In this document: positions 1 to 9,457 of the stretch, one piece after another
How the letters are laid out: every line of letters begins with the position of its first letter
Numbering within the stretch: the stretch's first letter is position 1
Source of the DNA: Solidesulfovibrio sp.
GTDB taxonomy: Bacteria; Desulfobacterota; Desulfovibrionia; Desulfovibrionales; Desulfovibrionaceae
Direction: 5' to 3'
Assembly: GCF_038562415.1 (NCBI RefSeq)
Contig: NZ_JBCFBA010000008.1
Span: forward strand, 78,422 to 142,421
DNA length: 64,000 bases
Program-made: the position numbers and the translations under genes
Notes under the pieces: generated by a model
Seen by the model: the letters and a program-made list of their open reading frames with translations, nothing else
What the model was told of the DNA's origin: nothing
The model's database searches: none

Positions 1-78
1 ACCCCCCCCGGCCCCCCGGGGGGGGGGGGGGGGGTGGGGGGGGGGCCCCAACCCCCCCCCCCCCCCCCCCCCCACCCC
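1..78. repeat. G/C homopolymer tract at the left edge
   Basis: Alternating runs of C and G: C at 2-9 and 12-17, G at 18-34 and 36-45, C at 52-73, broken only by single bases. No coding content. A very similar tract lies at 54848-54945, and both sit at the same place relative to the same hairpin repeat. The run may be a real unstable tract or a sequencing/assembly artefact at a strong hairpin; sequence alone cannot decide. Confidence 0.8.
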
Positions 79-83
79 AACAA

Positions 84-343
84 AGGGTTCCAGGAAAATC
101 TGCGGACCTTTTCCGCGACTTCCTCACTCCAATTTTCTTGAAATGCGGCGCTTCGCCGCTGGCGCCCTTGGTGGCGGAAATGGGGGCAACGTGCTGGCCG
201 GCTTTGCGGCCTGCGGGTTGTTCCCATTTCCGCCACCAACCGGCCGACGCCCCGCCGCCCGACGTTTCCGACCACGCCTCCACCCGCCCCGTCGGGGAGG
301 TCCAGGAGGGGATCATCCCCTCCTGGCCGCCGGAGGCATCTTC
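84..343 (-). repeat. Composite hairpin repeat, copy 1 (downstream of livF)
   Basis: Read on the minus strand from the 3' end of livF, the element has three parts. Hairpin A is a perfect 25-nt palindrome at 302-326 (arms CCAGGAGGGGAT), preceded by GAAGATGCCTCCGGCGG. Hairpin B has arms at 170-190 and 217-237 (core GGTGGCGGAAATGGG). A small GC hairpin at about 146-160 is followed by AT-richer DNA running into the homopolymer tract. The same order of parts recurs at 54546-54840. There is no gene in 1-365; this repeat fills it. Position after a stop codon fits a terminator-like or REP-like element. Confidence 0.65.
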
Positions 344-365
344 ATTCTTCGCCGCCTTCCCCTGG

Positions 366-1062
366 CTAACCGCCCAAATAGGCCGCGCGCACGCGTTCGT
401 CGGCGGCCAGTTCCTCGCCCGTGCCGGACAGGGTCACGAGGCCGGTTTCCAGCACGTAGGCGTGGTGGGCGACTTTCAGGGCGGCGTGGGCGTTTTGCTC
501 GACGAGCAGCACGGTCATGCCCTGGTCGTTGATTTCGCGGATGATGTCGAAGACCTCGCGCACGAGCAGAGGGGCCAGGCCCAGGCTCGGCTCGTCGAGC
601 ATGACCAGGGCGGGCGAGCTCATGAGCGCCCGGCCCACGGCCAGCATCTGCTGTTCGCCGCCGGACAGCGTGCCGCCTTTCTGGTTGCGCCGTTCGCTTA
701 AGCGCGGGAACAGGTCGAAGACCCAGGTCATGTCCTTGGCGATGCCGTCCTTGTCGTTGCGGCTGTAGGCGCCGAGTTCGAGGTTTTCGAGCACGGTGAG
801 GTGGGGAAAGATGCGCCGGCCTTCGGGGGACATGACGATGCCGGCCTTGACGATGGAGACCGGGTCGCTGTGGGTGATGTCCTTGCCGTCCCAGGTGATG
901 GTGCCTTTGCGGTTCTTGCACAGGCCGGCGATGGCCCGCAGGGTGCTGGACTTGCCGGCGCCGTTGGCGCCGATGAGGGTGACGATCTCGCCGGTGGGGA
1001 CGTCGATGGAGATGCCCTTGACGGCCTTGATGCCGCCGTAGGTGACGTGGAGGTCGCGGATA

Positions 1063-1070
<8 letters not shown>
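366..1070 (-). CDS. livF: Branched-chain amino-acid type ABC transporter ATPase LivF
   Basis: One of the two cytoplasmic ATPases that power uptake of branched-chain or related amino/aryl acids. The 234-aa protein has Walker A GANGAGKS at residues 34-41, the signature LSGGEQQ at about 136, Walker B LVMLDEP, and the LivF-type LLVEQN in place of a classical H-loop. Length is normal for LivF. The ATG start overlaps the 3' end of livG by 8 nt, so the two are translationally coupled. It is the last gene of the iclR-livKHMGF run on the minus strand. The actual substrate cannot be read from the ATPase. Confidence 0.95.
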
Positions 1071-1847
<777 letters not shown>

Positions 1848-1848
<1 letters not shown>

Positions 1849-2882
1849 CAGGCCTTCTCCCGGGTGAAGAAACCGGCGACGGAGCGCCAGGACAGTTCGC
1901 GCGTGCCCATGAGGCCTTCGCGGCGAAAGAGGATGATGACGATGAGCGCCAGGGAAAAGACCACCATGCGCATGCCCGGGATGCCCGGCAGGGAAAAGCC
2001 CAGGAAGTCCACCGGGTTTTCCACGATGCGCAGCCATTCGAGCAGCACGGTGATGCCGATGCCGGCCAGGACCGAGCCGGTCATGGAGCCCAGGCCCCCG
2101 GCCACCACGATCATGAGCACGTTGAAGGTCAGGGTGAACAGGAACATCTTCGGGTCGATGGTGGTCAGGAGGCTGGCCAGGAGCGCCCCGCCCACGCCGG
2201 CGAAAAACGAGCCCACGGTGAAGGAGACGAGCTTGTAGCGGAAGACGTCCACGCCCATGGCCTTGGCCGCGATCTCGTTGTCGCGGATGGCCTTGAGCAC
2301 GTTGCCGGTGTTGCTTTGCAGCAGGCGCACCAGGACGTAGAGGGTGAGCAGGGCCCAGCCGTAGTTCCACCACAGGTTGGCGAAGGCCGGGATGCCCTTG
2401 AAGCCCAGGGCGCCGTTGGTCAGGCGGGGGATGTTGTTGGCCACCACCCGGATGATCTCGGCGAAGCCCAGGGTGGCGATGCCGAGGTAGTCGTCGCCCA
2501 GGCGCAGCAGCGGAATGCCGACCAGGGCGCCAAAAAGCGCGGCCACGGCCCCGCCGGCCAGCACGGCCACGAAAAACGGGGCATGGGCGGCGGCCACCCA
2601 GTCATAGGCCGGCTGGAGCAGAAAGAGCATGTCCTTCTGGTCCGGGGTCATGATGAGGATGGAGCAGACATAGGCGCCGATGGCCATGAAACCGGCGTGG
2701 CCGAGGCTGAACAGCCCGGTGAAGCCGTAGATGAGGTTGAGCGACAGGGCCAGGATGATGTTGATGGCGATGAGGTTTAAAATCTGGATCTGGTAGCCGT
2801 CGCAATACGTGTCGGCCAGGTAGAGCAGTGCCCCAAGCACGGCGATGGCCAGGCAGTTGAGAGGGATGGTGCGGCCGCGCAT
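1848..2882 (-). CDS. livM: Branched-chain amino-acid type ABC permease LivM
   Basis: Inner-membrane permease subunit of 344 aa with about nine hydrophobic helices and the family motifs LSLNLIYGFTGLFSLGHAGF near residue 50 and LKAIRDNEIAAKAMG in the cytoplasmic loop that meets the ATPases. Start and stop both form TGATG overlaps with livH and livG, indicating one transcript and coupled translation. The C-terminus (TREKA) is soluble. Confidence 0.95.
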
Positions 2883-3775
2883 CAGACTTTATCCTCCGGT
2901 CGTTCGCCAAGCAGTCCGGTGGGTTTGACCATCAGGACGAGGATGAGCAGGACGAAGGCGAAGGCGTCCCGATACCCGGCCAGATCCGGGAAAAAGGCCA
3001 CGGTCATGATCTCGATGAAGCCCAGGGTGACGCCGCCGATGACCGCGCCCTGGATGGAGCCGATGCCGCCGAAGACGGCGGCGATGAAGGCCTTGAAGCC
3101 GGGGATGGTGCCCATGATGGGCTGGAGCTGCGGGTAGCGCAGGGCCCACATGATGCCGCTGGCCGCGGCCAGGGCCGAGCCGATGCCGAAGGTGATGGCG
3201 ATGACCCGGTTGACGGGCACGCCCATGAGGTAGCTCGTCTCGATGTCCTTGCTGATGGCCCGCATGCCAAGACCGGTCTTGGTGCGGTAGACGACGTAGA
3301 CCAGGGCCAGCATCAGCGCCAACGAAAGCAGCGGCACAAAAAGCGTCAGCGGCAGCACGCGCACCCCGCCCATGAGGATGGGGTCTTCCAGCCAGGAGGG
3401 GCGGTAGACCTCGCGGGGGATGGCCTGGAAAAAGACGATGGCCACGTTTTGCAGGAAAAAGGAGACGCCGATGGAGCTGATGAGTGCCGAGATGCGCGGG
3501 GCGTCGCGAAGCGGCCGGTAGGCGACCTGGTCGACCAGGACGCCCAGGCTGGCCGTGACCAGGATGGCCAGGACCATGGCCACGGGCCAGGGCAGGTGGA
3601 CCAGGGTGATGCCCCAGAAGACGAAGTAGGCCCCGAGCATGAAAATTTCGCTGTGGGCGAAGTTGATCAGACGCAGGATGCCGTAGACCATGGTGTAGCC
3701 GATGGCCACCAGGGCGTAGAGGCTGCCGAGCGTCAGGCTGTTCAAGACATTCTGGATGAACGTGGCCAGATTCAT
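2882..3775 (-). CDS. livH: Branched-chain amino-acid type ABC permease LivH
   Basis: The 297-aa permease partner of LivM. N-terminal LTLGSLYALVAIGYTMVYG and LINFAHSEIFMLGAYF are the standard LivH motifs; KAFIAAVFGGIGSIQGAVIGG lies near residue 225. An AAGGA Shine-Dalgarno lies just before the ATG. It is separated from livK by about 100 nt holding a strong hairpin, so the permease and ATPase genes may be expressed below the binding protein. Confidence 0.95.
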   Translation of the reverse strand: MNLATFIQNVLNSLTLGSLYALVAIGYTMVYGILRLINFAHSEIFMLGAYFVFWGITLVHLPWPVAMVLAILVTASLGVLVDQVAYRPLRDAPRISALISSIGVSFFLQNVAIVFFQAIPREVYRPSWLEDPILMGGVRVLPLTLFVPLLSLALMLALVYVVYRTKTGLGMRAISKDIETSYLMGVPVNRVIAITFGIGSALAAASGIMWALRYPQLQPIMGTIPGFKAFIAAVFGGIGSIQGAVIGGVTLGFIEIMTVAFFPDLAGYRDAFAFVLLILVLMVKPTGLLGERPEDKV

Positions 3776-3824
3776 GGGAAGTCCTTGTGGCGTGTGGGCC
3801 GCCGGGAGTCCGGGCGCGCGCGTT

Positions 3825-3861
3825 GCCTCTCGGACGGCCCGCGCGGGGCCGTCCGAGAGGC
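3825..3861 (-). terminator. Hairpin between livK and livH (attenuator or mRNA-stabilising)
   Basis: Perfect 16-bp arms (GCCTCTCGGACGGCCC and its complement) around a 5-nt loop GCGCG, with no U-run. Such hairpins after periplasmic binding-protein genes are known to protect the upstream mRNA and lower downstream expression, as in malE-malF; that role is inferred here. Confidence 0.7.
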
Positions 3862-3877
3862 GGGCACGGGCAATGGC

Positions 3878-5011
3878 CTAGAGTTCGGGGACGATCTCGC
3901 CCTCGTAGATCTTCTTGCCGTCCTTGATCACGACCAGGCCCACGGGCTTTTCGGCGTCGTGGGTGGCGTTGATGGTGGTGGAGCCGGTTGCGCCCTCGAA
4001 GCCCTTGGTCTCGGCCAGGGCCTTGGTGATGGCTTCGGGGTCGGCCTTGCCGGCGCGCTTGATGGCGTCGAGGATGATCATGTAGGCGTCGTAGCCGAGC
4101 GCCGCGTTCACGTTGGGCTCCTTGCCCGGGTACTGGGCCTTCCAGCCGTCGGTGAACTTCTTGGCCATGGCGCTCATGTTCTTCATGGACGGGTCATAGG
4201 GGAAGGTGGTGTGGGTAAATCCCTCGACCGCCTTGCCGCCGATGTCGGTGATCTTGGGGTTGTCCATGGCGTCGCCGCCCATGATCTTGAAGGTGGCGCC
4301 CAGTTCGGCGGCCTGCTTCATGATGATGGCGCCCTCGGCGAAGTAGGAGGGGATGAAAAGGACGTCGGGCTTTTCGGAAATGATCTTGGTCAGCTGAGCG
4401 GTGAAGTCCTGGTCGCCGGACTGGTAGTTGAGGGTGGAGACGACCTGGCCGCCGAGCTTGGTGAAGGAGCGCTCGAAGAACTTGGCCAGGCCCACGGAGT
4501 AGTCGTTGGCCACGTCCACGAGCAGGGCGGCCTTTTTGAGGCCCAGGGTCTTGTAGGCGTAGGTGGCGGCGCCGGCGCCCTGGTAGGGGTCGATGAAGCA
4601 GACGCGGAAGATGTACTTCTTGCCCTGGGTGACCAGCGGGTTGGTGCAGCTGGTGCCGACCTGGGGAATGTGGGCCTTTTCCGAGACCTCGCCGCCGGCC
4701 ATGGCCAGGGACGAGCCGTAGGTGCCGATGATGGCCTGGACTTTTTCCTTCTCGATCAGGCGCTGCACGGCGTTGGCCGCCTCGACCTTGTCGGATTTGT
4801 TGTCCACCACGAACAGCTCGACTTTCTTGCCGAGGATGGTGCCCACTTCCTTGTGGGCCATCTGCACGCCCTCGAGTTCGAGCTGGCCGCCGAAGGCGTT
4901 CTGGCCGGTCAGCGGCAGGAACACGCCGATCTTGACGGTGTCGTCGGCGGCGAAGGCCAGGTTGGCCAGGCCCACGACCAGGGCCAGGCTCAGCAGAAGC
5001 AATTTGCGCAT
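3878..5011 (-). CDS. livK: Periplasmic branched-chain amino-acid type binding protein
   Basis: Periplasmic ligand-binding protein of the adjacent LivHMGF transporter, about 377 aa. A Sec signal peptide (MRKLLLLSLALVVGLANLAFA) precedes VKIGVFLPLTGQNAFGG, the usual start of Peripla_BP_6 proteins. A TTG start lies 14 codons upstream, but the ATG at 5011 has GGAGGGAG just before it and begins the signal peptide. It follows iclR by 52 nt on the same strand. The ligand may be a branched-chain amino acid or an aromatic/aryl acid; the sequence does not say which. Confidence 0.92.
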   Translation of the reverse strand: MRKLLLLSLALVVGLANLAFAADDTVKIGVFLPLTGQNAFGGQLELEGVQMAHKEVGTILGKKVELFVVDNKSDKVEAANAVQRLIEKEKVQAIIGTYGSSLAMAGGEVSEKAHIPQVGTSCTNPLVTQGKKYIFRVCFIDPYQGAGAATYAYKTLGLKKAALLVDVANDYSVGLAKFFERSFTKLGGQVVSTLNYQSGDQDFTAQLTKIISEKPDVLFIPSYFAEGAIIMKQAAELGATFKIMGGDAMDNPKITDIGGKAVEGFTHTTFPYDPSMKNMSAMAKKFTDGWKAQYPGKEPNVNAALGYDAYMIILDAIKRAGKADPEAITKALAETKGFEGATGSTTINATHDAEKPVGLVVIKDGKKIYEGEIVPEL

Positions 5012-5063
5012 GACACTCCCTCCACGTTGATGTTGGTTCCCGATGGTTCCCAAGCCTTTTCGC

Positions 5064-5831
5064 TCACAGCGAGACCACGGCCGACAATTTCTTGGCCAGT
5101 TCCACCAGGTAGCCGGAGAACCGGTCCTCGAAGGCTTTCATGGAATAGTTGGCCGTGGACGAGTCGAAGCTGACGGCCCCGACCACGGCGTTTGTGCGCA
5201 GGGAAAAAAGCGGCGCGCCGATGGCGATGAGCCCGGGCAGCGATTCCTCGTTGTTGCGGGCGAAGCCCAGCTCCCGGGCCTGGGCCAGTTCGGGCAGCAG
5301 CGCCTCGGGCTCGGTGATGGTCCGGGCGGTCTTGGGCGTAAGCTCCAGCCGGCCGACCAGTTCGGCCAGTTCCGCCGGGTCCAGAAAGGCCATGGCCGCC
5401 TTGCCGGCGGCCAGGTAATGCAGGGCCGAGGCGTAGCTGAAGGACCGGAAGGCCCGGGTGTCCTGGGAATCGTGGCGGTAGATGAGGTAGATGGCGTCGC
5501 CGGACAGGATGCCCACGTCCACGTGCAGGCCGTGGCGGGCGGCGGCTTCGTCGACCAGCGGCTTGACCAGGCCGACCAGTTCGCTGTGCTCCACGATGGC
5601 CTGGGACAGGGCCAAGCTGCGCACGCCCAGGTGGTAAAGCCCCGAGCGGGGGGAGCGGTGCAGGTAGCCCTGGTCGCACAGCATGCTGACATACCTGTGG
5701 GCCGAGGTCTTGCTGATGCCCACCCGGTCGGCGATTTCCCGCAGCGTGTAGCCGCAGTCCTCGACGCCGAGCAGGTCCAGGATGGCCAGCCCCTTGGACA
5801 TCGATTCGGAACTTTTGCCCTTTTTGTCCAT
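5064..5831 (-). CDS. IclR-family transcriptional regulator
   Basis: A 255-aa regulator. The N-terminal winged helix-turn-helix (SMSKGLAILDLLG, then YTLREIADRVGISKTSAHRY) is followed by an IclR effector-binding domain, with LHYLAAGKAAMAFL near residue 140 and IAIGAPLFSLR near 205. It is the first gene before livKHMGF and probably controls the transporter in response to the transported acid or a derivative. A palindrome 35 nt upstream of its ATG is a candidate operator, suggesting autoregulation. Confidence 0.92.
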   Translation of the reverse strand: MDKKGKSSESMSKGLAILDLLGVEDCGYTLREIADRVGISKTSAHRYVSMLCDQGYLHRSPRSGLYHLGVRSLALSQAIVEHSELVGLVKPLVDEAAARHGLHVDVGILSGDAIYLIYRHDSQDTRAFRSFSYASALHYLAAGKAAMAFLDPAELAELVGRLELTPKTARTITEPEALLPELAQARELGFARNNEESLPGLIAIGAPLFSLRTNAVVGAVSFDSSTANYSMKAFEDRFSGYLVELAKKLSAVVSL

Positions 5832-5866
5832 TAATCCATCCAGGAAGCAAGAAATCCGTAACGGGC

Positions 5867-5883
5867 GTTCCGTTAATCGGAAC
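5867..5883. promoter_or_regulatory. Candidate IclR operator upstream of iclR-liv
   Basis: GTTCCG-TTAAT-CGGAAC, a perfect 6-bp dyad with 5-bp spacer, 36 nt upstream of the iclR start. Size and spacing fit IclR-family operators, which are short palindromes of this class. The rest of the 347-bp gap between iclR and the divergent gene at 6179 shows no other clear signal. Confidence 0.45.
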
Positions 5884-6178
5884 AGTGGGTCCGCTTCCTC
5901 GGCTGATACCCTTGGTCCCGGGCCGTGTCAAAGCCCTTTTTGTGCCGGCTCGCCTCCGGGTGAAACGCCCGGGCCGGGCGCCCCGGGGCCGCCTCGGGGC
6001 AACCCGGCGGCCGAACGGAAAGGAGTGGTTTGCGCAGTGGCGCGACCAGGGCATGGTATGGCACAATACCGGATACGGCCGGGACGGGCGCGGCGTTGAC
6101 GCCGGGTGTTGACCTCGGCCGCGAAGGACTGCAAAAACGGCAGGCAACCGACATCGCGGGCAAGGGGAGAGGGGCGAT

Positions 6179-7972
6179 TTGAATCGGAACAACACCGTCT
6201 GGGGGCGAGTGCCGGCCGGCTGGGGCGACGTTGCCGGCGGCGTGGTCGCGCTTGCTTTCGCCGGCGCCGTTTTTTTGCTTTTATCCCACAAGGATTATTA
6301 CATAAGCGGCCAATGGACAGCGATCATCGCCCTGGCCCTTGCCGGCGTCGCCTGCGTCGCCAGGGGCCGTGACGGGCTGTTTTTCGGCCTGGGCCTGGCC
6401 GGCGCGCTGCTGGCCGTGGCCCTGATATGCCTGCCGCTTGGCCGGGCGACCTGGGGCGCGGCCGACGATTACATCATCCCCATGATGCTCGGCGAGTCCG
6501 GGCGCATGACCTTTCCGCAATTTTTGGCCCATTGCGGGAAGGTGGATTCGCTCAGCGTGGTCACGGGCAACACCTCCGGCCGGTTCCAGCCCTTTTTCGT
6601 GCTGTCCTACGCCGTCAATGCCTTCCTTTTCGGCGACGCCATCCACCTGTGGTATGTCCTGTACGGCGTGCTGTTCCTGGCCGCCGTGGCCTTGGCCTTC
6701 CTGGCCCTGCGGCTTTTTTTCGACGGCGTGACGGCCGTGTTGTCGGGCTGCCTCGTCCTGACCGTGCTGCCGTGGCACTGGCTGTTCCGGGACACCGGCG
6801 TGGTGGAGGTCTACGGCCTTTTTTGGCTGGCCTTGCTGGTCTACCTGATGGCGCGAACGGGCGGCCGCGAGGCCGTCGGCCCCTGGGCCTACGGACTGAT
6901 CGCCGCAAGCAACCTCTGCCTGCTGGGGACCAAGGAAACGTTTGTCCTGGCCGGCGTGCTGCCTCTGGCCTTCGCCGCCTGCCGCATCGTTCGCCGCGAC
7001 CCGGCCCGGCGGCGCGGGGCCTGGGCCTTTCTGGCCGTGCTCCTCGTTTCGGACCTGTATTTCCTGTGGGGCATCTGGGCCACCCTGGCGGCCAGGGGGG
7101 TGGATGTCCACGGCCGGCCCATGGACTACCGGGAGTTCTTCGACGATATCAACCTGGACCTGAAGTCCTTCGCCACGGCGGCCGGGCTCCAATGGTATCT
7201 CGCGGCCGTGGCCGTCCTCGTTTCGGCCAATGCCTGGATCGGAGGCCGAAAGGACCGGGTGGCGGACGCCCCGAACAAGTCCCTGCCCTTTGCCGGCGTC
7301 GCGGCCTTTCTGTTCCTGCTGGGCCTGTCGCAGTACGTCTTTTACGACGGCCAGGTCGACAACCAGCATTACGCCATTCCCTTCGCCATGATTCCGGCCC
7401 TGCTGTGGCTCGCCCTGGGCTGGTATTTCCTGGCCACGGCGTCGCGGTTTCCGTGGCGGGGGTGGCGGGTGGCGGCCCGGTTGGCCGTGCCTTTCGCCAT
7501 CGCCTATTGCTTCGTGGCCACGCCGTCGTTTTCCCGGGACCTGGTGCGCATCCTCGTGGCCGCCAACCAGGGCTACCAGGAACGCCTGGCCGGCATCGCC
7601 GCCAGCCTCGCGGCCGAGCCCGGCCGGCCCCTGGTGCTGGTGGCCGTCCCGGGCGACAACGACGAATTCGTCGTCAGCCCGGCGGTCTACCTCAAAAAGG
7701 TGTTTCGCGTGGCCAACCCGATCCACGTGGCCGTGACGGCGGGCGGGGAGGCCTCGGCGGACCCCGCGTCCCCGGTCGCCCGCATCGCCCGGGAGGGCTA
7801 CGTGGACGTCATCGCCGCCGGGGCGGCTCCGGCCGGCCGGGCGCCCTTTCGCCTGGGCGTCGTCGCCGCGCCGCCCGACGGGGACGGGAACCTCGGGAAG
7901 CTGTTTCCCCTGGCCACGGAAAACCCCGAGCTCAAGCTCCATCCGGTCTTCTCGTACAACCGCATCCCCTAG
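6179..7972 (+). CDS. Polytopic membrane protein, GT-C glycosyltransferase-like, function unknown
   Basis: A 597-aa integral membrane protein with about 12 hydrophobic helices and a soluble C-terminal region of roughly 130 residues. The first loop holds a WGAADDYIIPM segment, similar in position to the acidic first-loop motif of GT-C enzymes that use polyprenyl-linked sugars, but no family could be named. The start is TTG, preceded by GGGGAGAGGGG. It stands alone between divergent iclR and the convergent response regulator. Three other large GT-C-like proteins lie in this window. Confidence 0.6.
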   Translation: MNRNNTVWGRVPAGWGDVAGGVVALAFAGAVFLLLSHKDYYISGQWTAIIALALAGVACVARGRDGLFFGLGLAGALLAVALICLPLGRATWGAADDYIIPMMLGESGRMTFPQFLAHCGKVDSLSVVTGNTSGRFQPFFVLSYAVNAFLFGDAIHLWYVLYGVLFLAAVALAFLALRLFFDGVTAVLSGCLVLTVLPWHWLFRDTGVVEVYGLFWLALLVYLMARTGGREAVGPWAYGLIAASNLCLLGTKETFVLAGVLPLAFAACRIVRRDPARRRGAWAFLAVLLVSDLYFLWGIWATLAARGVDVHGRPMDYREFFDDINLDLKSFATAAGLQWYLAAVAVLVSANAWIGGRKDRVADAPNKSLPFAGVAAFLFLLGLSQYVFYDGQVDNQHYAIPFAMIPALLWLALGWYFLATASRFPWRGWRVAARLAVPFAIAYCFVATPSFSRDLVRILVAANQGYQERLAGIAASLAAEPGRPLVLVAVPGDNDEFVVSPAVYLKKVFRVANPIHVAVTAGGEASADPASPVARIAREGYVDVIAAGAAPAGRAPFRLGVVAAPPDGDGNLGKLFPLATENPELKLHPVFSYNRIP

Positions 7973-8002
7973 CCCGGCCACGCCTCGACGGCGCGGCCGG
8001 GC
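7972..8002. terminator. Hairpin between convergent genes
   Basis: GCCCGGCC...GGCCGGGC with an inner CGCC/GGCG stem and one mismatch, directly after the stop codon of the plus-strand gene and 52 nt beyond the end of the minus-strand regulator. There is no U-run on either side, so it is a possible bidirectional terminator only. Confidence 0.4.
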
Positions 8003-8054
8003 CCGGGGATCGCCGGTACGGCCTCGAACCTGCCCGGGCCGGCGCCGGAGGCGG

Positions 8055-9446
8055 TCAGGCCTCCAGGCCGTGCTTTTTGAGCATCTGGTAGAGGTGGCCC
8101 CGGGACAGGCCCGACAGGCGGGCCGCGTCGCTGACGTTGGCGGCCACGGCCAGCAGGCCTTGCAGGTAGGCTTTTTCCGAGGCGTCCTTGAACTCCCGAT
8201 AGGGCTGGTAGGTCCGCCCCATCGCCCCCGGCGCGCGGCCGGGGGCGATGGGGTTTTCGGCCGGTTCCCGGCGCAGGCGGCTTCGGGCCACGGCCATGCG
8301 GATGTCCAGGGGCAGATGGCCGGCGAAGATCGCCGGCTCGCCCCGCGAGGCGGCGAAGGCCCGTTCCAGGGCGTGGCCGAGTTCCCGCACGTTGCCCGGC
8401 CAGTCGTAGCGCATAAGCGCCTCCGTCAAATCGTCGGACACGGCCTTGGCGCAGGCGTTGTAACGCCCGCACAGGGCGGCCACGAAATGGCGGCACAACA
8501 GGGGAATGTCCTCCTTGCGCTCGCGCAGGGGCGGCAGGGTGATGGCGATGCCGTTTAAGCGGTAGAGCAGGTCGGTGCGGAACAGGTCCAGGGAGGCCAT
8601 CTCGATGAGGTTGCGGTTGGTGGCGGCGATGAGCCGGAAATCGCTGGCGACTTCGGCCTTGCCGCCGATGGGCCGGAAGCGCCGCGTTTCCAGCACGCGC
8701 AGGAAGGAGCGTTGCAGCTCCACCGGCAGTTCGCCCACCTCGTCGAGGAAGAGCGTGCCCCGGTGGGCCAGGCGGACCATGCCGTCGCGGTCCTGGTCGG
8801 CGCCGGTGAACGCGCCCCGGGTGTGCCCGAACAGCTGGCTTTCCAGGAGCGATTGGGTGGCCGAGGCGCAGTCCATGGCCACGAAGGGCATGGCGGCCCG
8901 GGGGCTGCCGTCGTGGATGGCCCGGGCGAAGACCTCCTTGCCGGTGCCGGTTTCGCCGAGCAGCAACACGTTGATGTCGCTGGCCGCGGCCTGGGCGGCC
9001 AGGTCCAGGCAGGCGCGCAGGGCCGGGCTTTCGCCGACGATGCCGCGCGGGAGCGGAAAGCCCGTGGCCGCGCCCCGGCGTTGTTGCCGAAAGGCCAGCA
9101 CCCGGTCGAGGATGAGGCGCAGGTTCTCCAGGGAAAGCGGCTTGGTCAGGAAGTCCCAGGCCCCGTGGCGGATGGCCAGATCGGCTCCGGCCGGGTCGCC
9201 GTGGCCGGTGATGATGACGATTTCCGGCGGGTCGGGCAGGGCGCGGAAGTCCGGGATGCGCGAGAGGCCGTTGCCGTCGGGCAGCAGCACGTCGAGAAAG
9301 ACCACGTCGCAGGCCTGTTTTCGGCACAGGGCCAGCCCCTCGGCCAGGCTCGCGGCCACGAGCGCCTCGTGGCCGCATTCGGCGGCGGTGACGGAAATCA
9401 GCCGCTGGATGAGCCGGTCGTCGTCAAGGGCGAGGATGCGGGCCAT
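8055..9446 (-). CDS. Sigma-54-dependent response regulator (NtrC type)
   Basis: A 463-aa enhancer-binding protein. The receiver domain has phospho-acceptor Asp52 (VVFLDVLLPDG) and acidic pocket DDD at 8-10. The AAA+ domain has Walker A GETGTGKE and the sigma-54 contact loop GAFTGA. A Fis-type helix-turn-helix ends the protein (VSDAARLSGLSRGHLYQML). It starts 11 nt after the sensor kinase gene, its likely partner. Because it closes the nap block and two sigma-54 promoters flank the nap/nrf divide, it probably activates both; in Desulfovibrio vulgaris a regulator of this class (NrfR) activates nrfHA in response to nitrite. Confidence 0.9.
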   Translation of the reverse strand: MARILALDDDRLIQRLISVTAAECGHEALVAASLAEGLALCRKQACDVVFLDVLLPDGNGLSRIPDFRALPDPPEIVIITGHGDPAGADLAIRHGAWDFLTKPLSLENLRLILDRVLAFRQQRRGAATGFPLPRGIVGESPALRACLDLAAQAAASDINVLLLGETGTGKEVFARAIHDGSPRAAMPFVAMDCASATQSLLESQLFGHTRGAFTGADQDRDGMVRLAHRGTLFLDEVGELPVELQRSFLRVLETRRFRPIGGKAEVASDFRLIAATNRNLIEMASLDLFRTDLLYRLNGIAITLPPLRERKEDIPLLCRHFVAALCGRYNACAKAVSDDLTEALMRYDWPGNVRELGHALERAFAASRGEPAIFAGHLPLDIRMAVARSRLRREPAENPIAPGRAPGAMGRTYQPYREFKDASEKAYLQGLLAVAANVSDAARLSGLSRGHLYQMLKKHGLEA

Positions 9447-9457
9447 GGGGAAACCGG

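Noticed and set aside
3449-5173. Long plus-strand open frame opposite livK and livH
   Set aside because: Antisense shadow of the GC-rich liv genes with Gly/Val/Asp-rich translation and no domain.
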